A stretch of DNA of 64,000 nucleotides from Paenibacillus sp. USDA918EY (GTDB lineage: Bacteria > Bacillota > Bacilli > Paenibacillales > Paenibacillaceae), in the NCBI RefSeq assembly GCF_009870825.1, contig NZ_WTWY01000004.1, positions 1 to 64,000 on the forward strand, read 5' to 3'. How positions within the stretch are numbered: the first letter of the stretch is position 1; the number at the start of each line of letters is the position of its first letter. The notes below the pieces were generated by a model. It did no database searches. It saw only the letters and a list, made by a program, of their open reading frames with translations, and was not told where the DNA came from. Position numbers and translations under genes: made by a program. Positions 59,471 through 64,000 of the stretch are shown piece after piece.

Positions 59471-60403
59471 ATGAATATCGTATTCATGGGGACGCCGGCG
59501 TTTGCCGTTCCCAGCTTGCGGATGCTGCTCAGCGAAGGGTATAACGTCGTAGCTGTCGTCACCCAGCCGGACCGTCCCCAAGGACGCAAAAAAGTGCTGA
59601 CGCCGACGCCCGTCAAAGAGGTTGCCCTGGAACACGGCATTCCCGTGCTTCAGCCGCAGCGGATGCGCAGCCCCGAGGCTGTAGCGGCGCTTGCGGCGTA
59701 CAAGCCGGATCTGATCGTGACGGCCGCGTACGGGCAAATTCTCCCGAAGAGCGTTCTTGAGCTGCCGGCCAACGGCTGCGTGAACGTCCACGGATCGCTT
59801 CTGCCCAAATACAGGGGCGGGGCGCCGATCCAGCGCTGCATCATCAACGACGAAACCGAGACGGGGATTACGCTGATGTATATGGCCGAGGGCCTCGATA
59901 CCGGCGACATGATCGCCCAAGTGAAAGTAGCGATCGACGAAGAAGATACGTCGGGCACGCTGTTCGAGAAGCTGAGCCTGGCAGGCGCGGAGCTGCTGAA
60001 AGAGCAGATGCCGCGGCTTGCGGGCGGCCGGGTGGAAGCCGAGAAGCAGGACGATGCGCAGGCGACGTATGCGCCGAACCTGAAACGCGAGGACGAAAAA
60101 ATCGACTGGAATGCGTCCACGCGCGACATATACAATCAAATCCGCGGCCTTGTCCCGTTTTCCGGCGGGTTTGCCTTGTGGAACGGGGACGTGTTCAAGG
60201 TATGGGCTGCCCGCAAGGCGGACAAGGCGTCCAAAGACGCGGCTCCCGGTACGGTGCTTCAGCTGACGGACCAGGGGATCGAGGTCAAAACGGGAGATGG
60301 TTCCCTATGGCTGACCCGGGTGCAGCCGAGCGGCAAAAAGCAGATGGAAGCGGCTGAATTCGTGCGCGGCAACACGATGGCGCCGGGGACGGTGTTAGCG
60401 TGA
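59471..60403 (+). CDS. fmt: Methionyl-tRNA formyltransferase
   Basis: This 310-residue enzyme formylates initiator Met-tRNA from 10-formyl-THF. The N-terminal domain has FMGTPAFAVPSLR, the active-site asparagine and histidine in NVHGSLLPKYRGGAPIQ, and the aspartate in ETGITLMYMAEGLDTGD. The C-terminal OB-fold-like domain begins near residue 205 and contains PFSGGFALWNG. GGAAGGGAGTAATGCTTC precedes the ATG. The stop overlaps the GTG start of rsmB. Confidence 0.97.
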   Translation: MNIVFMGTPAFAVPSLRMLLSEGYNVVAVVTQPDRPQGRKKVLTPTPVKEVALEHGIPVLQPQRMRSPEAVAALAAYKPDLIVTAAYGQILPKSVLELPANGCVNVHGSLLPKYRGGAPIQRCIINDETETGITLMYMAEGLDTGDMIAQVKVAIDEEDTSGTLFEKLSLAGAELLKEQMPRLAGGRVEAEKQDDAQATYAPNLKREDEKIDWNASTRDIYNQIRGLVPFSGGFALWNGDVFKVWAARKADKASKDAAPGTVLQLTDQGIEVKTGDGSLWLTRVQPSGKKQMEAAEFVRGNTMAPGTVLA

Positions 60404-61773
60404 ACGCGGACAAACGCCAAAGCAAAACGCGGACTTCGGCGCGGGAGCTTGCCCTTGACGTGCTGACACGGGTCGAAGAGAACAAAGCGTACAGCAATTT
60501 GCAGCTGAATTCGGCCCTTCAGCGGGCTTCCTTGTCGAGGGAGGACGCGGGCTTGGCGACGGAGCTCGTGTACGGCACGATCTCCCGGCTCAATACGCTC
60601 GATTATTTTCTCGACCGGTTTGTGTCCAAGGGCATCCGCAAACTGCAGCCGTGGGTCCGCAATTTGCTGCGGCTGAGCTTGTACCAGCTGATGTATCTGG
60701 ACCGGATTCCGCCGCATGCCGCCGTAAACGAAGCGGTGAATCTGGCCAAACGCCGGGGACATCAAGGAATATCCGGCATGGTGAACGGAGTGCTGCGGAA
60801 CGTGCTCCGCAACCGGGAAGAGCTTGCGCTGCCTGACGGGCTTCCCGCCGCCGAGCGCATTGCGCTTGAGCACTCCCATCCGCAGTGGATGGTGGAGCGG
60901 TGGATCCGCGCATACGGCGAAAGCGCCGCCGAAGCGATTTGCCGCGCGAACAACGAACCTCCGGCGGTCAGCGTGCGCGTGAACACGACGATGATCAGCC
61001 GTGAAGGCATGTTGGCCGAAATGGAGAAAGCGGGCGTCCAAGCGGCTCCATCCCCGATTTCTCCGGAGGGGATTCTCGTATACGGCGGCGGCAACATGGC
61101 GCTTACCGATTGGTACCGCGACGGCCAAATATCGATCCAGGACGAAAGCTCGATGCTGGTCGCCGGCGCCGTCGGTCCCGCCCCGGGCATGCGCGTGCTC
61201 GATTGCTGCGCCGCCCCGGGCGGGAAAACGGCGCATATGGCGGAGCTCATGAAGGACCAGGGCGAAATCGTCGCCAACGATCTTCATGAGCATAAACGCA
61301 AGCTGATCGAAGGCCAGGCCGAAAGGCTGGGTCTCGGCAGCATCCATACGGTGACGGGCGACGCCCTGAAGCTGGCCGACCGGTATCCGGCCGGATCTTT
61401 CGACCGGATTTTGCTTGATGCTCCCTGCTCGGGGCTTGGCGTCATTCGGCGCAAGCCCGATCTGAAGTGGACCAAATCGCCGGAAGATATCGGCGAAATC
61501 ACCGGCCTTCAGCGGAAGCTGCTGGATTCCGTGTCTTCCCTTTTGCGCGTCGGCGGCATGATGGTGTACAGCACCTGTACGATCGATCCGGAGGAGAACG
61601 AGCGGACGGTGCAGCATTTTTTAAAGACGCATCCGGGGTTCGGAGTGCCGGAGGATTCCGGCGGGACATGGGGACGGCTGCATGCGGGCGCAGACGGAGC
61701 GGGCGTGCAGATTTTGCCTCAGGATTACCACAGTGACGGCTTCTATATCGCCAGAATCCAGCGATTCTTTTAA
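60400..61773 (+). CDS. rsmB: 16S rRNA (cytosine-967-C5)-methyltransferase RsmB
   Basis: This 457-residue methyltransferase has an N-terminal NusB-like domain (about 12-145) and a C-terminal SAM-dependent RNA m5C methyltransferase domain. SAM-binding motif I is LDCCAAPGGKT, and the catalytic pair of cysteines lies in DAPCSGLG and YSTCTIDPEEN. The start is GTG, overlapping the fmt stop (GTGA). It ends the tight coaBC-rsmB run; a terminator-like structure follows. Confidence 0.95.
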   Translation: MNADKRQSKTRTSARELALDVLTRVEENKAYSNLQLNSALQRASLSREDAGLATELVYGTISRLNTLDYFLDRFVSKGIRKLQPWVRNLLRLSLYQLMYLDRIPPHAAVNEAVNLAKRRGHQGISGMVNGVLRNVLRNREELALPDGLPAAERIALEHSHPQWMVERWIRAYGESAAEAICRANNEPPAVSVRVNTTMISREGMLAEMEKAGVQAAPSPISPEGILVYGGGNMALTDWYRDGQISIQDESSMLVAGAVGPAPGMRVLDCCAAPGGKTAHMAELMKDQGEIVANDLHEHKRKLIEGQAERLGLGSIHTVTGDALKLADRYPAGSFDRILLDAPCSGLGVIRRKPDLKWTKSPEDIGEITGLQRKLLDSVSSLLRVGGMMVYSTCTIDPEENERTVQHFLKTHPGFGVPEDSGGTWGRLHAGADGAGVQILPQDYHSDGFYIARIQRFF

Positions 61774-61781
61774 ACTACCGG

Positions 61782-61910
61782 GCCGTAAAAGAGATCACTC
61801 GGGACAGGATGATCCCGCGCCATGCGGTTTGTCGTCTTCGAAAGCGCGTCGATAGACGCGTTCCCTAACCCGCTCGGGCCATCGCTTCGGCGGGGTTTCT
61901 CTTTTACGGC
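61782..61910. repeat. 13-bp inverted repeat enclosing hairpins between rsmB and rlmN
   Basis: GCCGTAAAAGAGA (61782-61794) and TCTCTTTTACGGC (61898-61910) are perfect inverted repeats about 100 bases apart. Inside lie CGCGTC-GATA-GACGCG (61845-61860) and a terminator-type AACCCGC/GCGGGGTT stem. The whole region may fold as one branched RNA. Confidence 0.55.
61867..61904 (+). terminator. Probable terminator after rsmB
   Basis: AACCCGC pairs with GCGGGGTT across a GC-rich loop and is followed by TCTCTTTT. The sequence is similar in plan to the right half of the intergenic repeats at 1617 and 31477. Confidence 0.6.
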
Positions 61911-61922
61911 TACTTTTATTTG

Positions 61923-61931
61923 TGTTAAAAT
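61923..61931 (+). promoter_or_regulatory. Extended -10 promoter element of rlmN
   Basis: TGTTAAAAT is a TGn-TAAAAT element about 53 bases upstream of the rlmN ATG; TTTACG at the -35 position is weak. Confidence 0.4.
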
Positions 61932-61983
61932 AGGAAGAATGAGAAACAATATGCATATGAATGATAAAGACAGGTGTGATGAA

Positions 61984-63024
61984 ATGAAGCCTTTTATATA
62001 TGATTTGAACCTGGACGACCTTCAGGCATGGGCAAAAGAAAACGGCGAACCCGCCTTTCGCGCCAGCCAGATTTTTGATTGGCTGTACGTGAAAAGGGTG
62101 AATAACTTTCAGGAAATGACCAATCTGTCCAAAGAGCTTCGCGCGAAGCTGGAGGACCAGTTCCAATTCGTGACCCTTACGGAGATTACGAAGCTGGAGT
62201 CGAAAGACGGGACCGTCAAGTTTTTGTTCGGCCTTCATGACGACCATGCGATCGAGACCGTCATCATGAAGCATAATTACGGGAACAGCATTTGCGTGAC
62301 GACCCAGGTCGGCTGCCGCATCGGCTGCACGTTTTGCGCTTCGACGCTCGGCGGGCTCAAGCGGAACCTGACGGCGGGCGAAATCGTCGCACAGGTGGTT
62401 CAAGCCCAAAAAATTTTGGATCAAAAAGGGGAGCGCGTCAGCAGCATCGTTATTATGGGCTCCGGCGAGCCGTTCGAAAACTACGAAGCGACGATGAAAT
62501 TTCTCCGGATTATGATCCACGAAAAAGGCCTGAACATCGGGCAGCGCCATATTACCGTTTCGACCAGCGGCATCGTGCCGAACATCTACAAATTCGCAAA
62601 CGAGGATACGCAGATCAATCTGGCGATTTCCATCCACGCGCCGAACGATATGCTGCGCTCCAAACTGATGCCGGTAAACCGCCGTTATCCTTTTGAGGAC
62701 GTGATGGAGGCCCTTCGTTACTATCTTGCCAAAACCGGCCGCCGCATTACGTTTGAATACGCCTTGATCGGCGGGGTGAACGACCAGCCGGAGCACGCGC
62801 AGGAGCTGGCGGACGTGCTGAAGGACATGCTTTGCCACGTCAACCTGATTCCGGTCAACCATGTGCCTGAACGCAAGTACGTCCGTACCTCGCGCAACGA
62901 CATTTTCAAGTTTCAAAAAGTACTCGCGGAGAGCGGAGTCAACGTAACCATTCGGCGGGAGCAAGGCCACGATATCGCGGCAGCATGCGGACAACTGCGT
63001 GCGAAGCATATGGAGTTGAGGTGA
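61984..63024 (+). CDS. rlmN: Dual-specificity 23S rRNA/tRNA (adenine-C2)-methyltransferase RlmN
   Basis: This 346-residue radical SAM enzyme methylates A2503 of 23S rRNA and A37 of some tRNAs. The iron-sulfur cluster cysteines are C111, C115 and C118 in [13 protein letters not shown]. Other motifs are [24 protein letters not shown] and the C-terminal [11 protein letters not shown] with the methyl-carrying cysteine. MGSGEP replaces the more common MGMGEP. AGGTGTGATGAA precedes the ATG at MKPFIYDL; an upstream extension through the leader is not coding. Confidence 0.95.
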   Translation: MKPFIYDLNLDDLQAWAKENGEPAFRASQIFDWLYVKRVNNFQEMTNLSKELRAKLEDQFQFVTLTEITKLESKDGTVKFLFGLHDDHAIETVIMKHNYGNSICVTTQVGCRIGCTFCASTLGGLKRNLTAGEIVAQVVQAQKILDQKGERVSSIVIMGSGEPFENYEATMKFLRIMIHEKGLNIGQRHITVSTSGIVPNIYKFANEDTQINLAISIHAPNDMLRSKLMPVNRRYPFEDVMEALRYYLAKTGRRITFEYALIGGVNDQPEHAQELADVLKDMLCHVNLIPVNHVPERKYVRTSRNDIFKFQKVLAESGVNVTIRREQGHDIAAACGQLRAKHMELR

Positions 63025-63031
63025 ATGAAAC

Positions 63032-63808
63032 TTGATCAAAACAGTTCATGCCAGTAACATCGGCCGCGTCCGCTCGGTAAACGAGGACTCGGTCTGGATT
63101 GGCCACCTAGCGCAAGGATATACCATCGGCATCGTGGCCGACGGAATGGGCGGGCATCAAGCCGGCGATACGGCAAGCCGTCTTGCCGTCGATACGATTG
63201 CGGACGACTTGTCCTCTCTTGAAGAGGGCATGTCCGACGAAGGATTGGGCGCCGCCGTCAGCGACGCGATCCTGCATGCCAACGACGTCATTTACAGTGA
63301 AGCGTCCAAAAATGAAAAATATCACAACATGGGAACGACAGTCGAGGTGCTGCTGCTGCAGGATCGTTCCGGCGTCATCGGACATATCGGCGACAGCAGA
63401 GCTTACAAAATCGTAAACGGTCAAGCCGTTCAAATTACGGAGGACCATACGCTTGTCAATGAGCTTTACAAAAGCGGCCAGATCAGCCTCGAGGAAATGC
63501 AAACCCATCCGCGCCGCAACGTCATTATGCGCGCTTTAGGGACCGACCCCGAGGTATCTGTCGATCTGTATCCCGTGACGCTGTCTGCCGGAGAGGTGCT
63601 TCTTCTGTGCAGCGACGGACTCAGCAGCCTGGTCAGCGGCGAACATATCGCCCAAATTTCCGGCATGCTGGACGTCCCGCTGGAAGAACGGGCCGACCGG
63701 CTTCTGCAGCTGGCACTTCTTGCCGGAGGCGATGACAACATTACCGTCGCCCTGTTTGAACTTCAAGATGAAGTCTCCGGGCATAACATAAAGGAGTGGG
63801 ATTCATGA
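63032..63808 (+). CDS. prpC: PP2C-type protein serine/threonine phosphatase PrpC
   Basis: This 258-residue metal-dependent phosphatase reverses PrkC phosphorylation. PP2C motifs are [43 protein letters not shown] and [11 protein letters not shown], with metal-binding aspartates in each. The start is TTG, with GAGGTGA upstream and 7 bases after rlmN. The stop overlaps the prkC ATG (ATGA), so phosphatase and kinase are translationally coupled. Confidence 0.95.
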   Translation: MIKTVHASNIGRVRSVNEDSVWIGHLAQGYTIGIVADGMGGHQAGDTASRLAVDTIADDLSSLEEGMSDEGLGAAVSDAILHANDVIYSEASKNEKYHNMGTTVEVLLLQDRSGVIGHIGDSRAYKIVNGQAVQITEDHTLVNELYKSGQISLEEMQTHPRRNVIMRALGTDPEVSVDLYPVTLSAGEVLLLCSDGLSSLVSGEHIAQISGMLDVPLEERADRLLQLALLAGGDDNITVALFELQDEVSGHNIKEWDS

Positions 63809-64000
63809 TCGGACACGAATTGGGCGGCCGTTATGAGATTATAGAACGAATCGGCGGCGGCGGGATGGCCCTTGTCTACAAAGCCCATGATTTGCTTTTG
63901 GGCCGCAACGTTGCCGTCAAGGTGCTGCGCCAGCAGTTTGTGCACGATGAGGAGTTTATTCGCCGTTTCCGCCGCGAGGCGCAGTCGGCCGCTTCGCTGT
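63805..64000 (+). CDS. prkC: Serine/threonine protein kinase PrkC, 5' part (cut by window end)
   Basis: Only the first 65 codons are present, and the frame is open to the window edge. They encode the start of a Hanks-type kinase domain: [24 protein letters not shown] with the glycine-rich loop, and the ATP-binding lysine in [10 protein letters not shown], followed by the alphaC region [17 protein letters not shown]. In Bacillus PrkC senses muropeptides through PASTA domains; that part is outside the window. AAGGAGTGGGATTC precedes the ATG. Confidence 0.93.
   Translation, partial: MIGHELGGRYEIIERIGGGGMALVYKAHDLLLGRNVAVKVLRQQFVHDEEFIRRFRREAQSAASL

Noticed and set aside
1-64000. Prophage, insertion sequences, CRISPR arrays, integrons
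   Set aside because: No transposase, integrase or phage structural genes and no regularly spaced repeats were seen. The repeats found are terminators, short palindromes and a few intergenic blocks.

Overview
The window looks like chromosomal core sequence of a Paenibacillus-type Gram-positive bacterium (order Bacillales) of roughly balanced base composition. The protein families and several gene neighbourhoods match Bacillus subtilis: ytxJ-ccpA-acuA/acsA, rpsD/dgcP, ylaN near ftsW, ricF-ylbG, and the long rqcH/yloB-yloC-remA-gmk-rpoZ-coaBC-priA-def-fmt-rsmB-rlmN-prpC-prkC block. Strong AGGAGG-type ribosome sites, frequent TTG and GTG starts, and a bacillithiol-type YtxJ fit this assignment. 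I see no prophage, insertion sequence, CRISPR array, rRNA or plasmid function.

Layout. 0-8.7 kb: a tRNA-Val(GAC), two very small proteins (a lipoprotein and a 36-residue membrane protein), a GNAT enzyme, small conserved DUF proteins, a metallo-beta-lactamase fold hydrolase, a secreted copper-amine-oxidase-N-like protein, arginine decarboxylase SpeA, an MFS transporter and a YktB-like protein. 8.7-18 kb: central metabolism, with 6-phosphogluconate dehydrogenase, shikimate kinase, a rhodanese, a divergent EPSP synthase, a CoA-binding protein, and a two-gene PTS operon (N-acetylglucosamine/glucose-type EIICBA overlapping enzyme I). 18-24 kb: a catabolite-control cluster, with a zinc-knuckle-like protein, YtxJ, CcpA, MTA/SAH nucleosidase and the divergent acuA/acsA pair. 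24-31.5 kb: a class A penicillin-binding protein with two C-terminal fibronectin type III domains, ribosomal protein S4 with a long leader, a GAF-GGDEF cyclase and a lipoprotein.

31.6-44.8 kb: an M29 aminopeptidase, an HPr-like protein that has lost the N-terminal strand and the phosphorylatable histidine, YlaN, a calcium/proton antiporter, an Asp23 protein, FtsW, an M20 amidohydrolase, a bacterial XPB helicase overlapping a helicase-associated partner gene, RicF, YlbG, an uncharacterised HA-x-x-R protein and a PHP phosphatase. 44.9-64 kb: RqcH divergent from a calcium P-type ATPase, DapF and a homocysteine methyltransferase/MTHFR fusion, then the tightly packed translation, replication and signalling run from YicC/YloC to PrkC, which is cut by the window edge.

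Functional links. CcpA, the EIICBA-enzyme I operon, the HPr-like protein that keeps a Ser46 equivalent, and the acs/acu genes with cre-like sites all belong to carbon catabolite control. Rho-independent terminators are abundant and delimit most units. The most unusual items are the His-less HPr-like protein, the XPB-partner operon with a strong terminator hairpin directly before its ribosome site, the EPSP synthase with changed substrate-loop residues, and two recurring intergenic sequence families.
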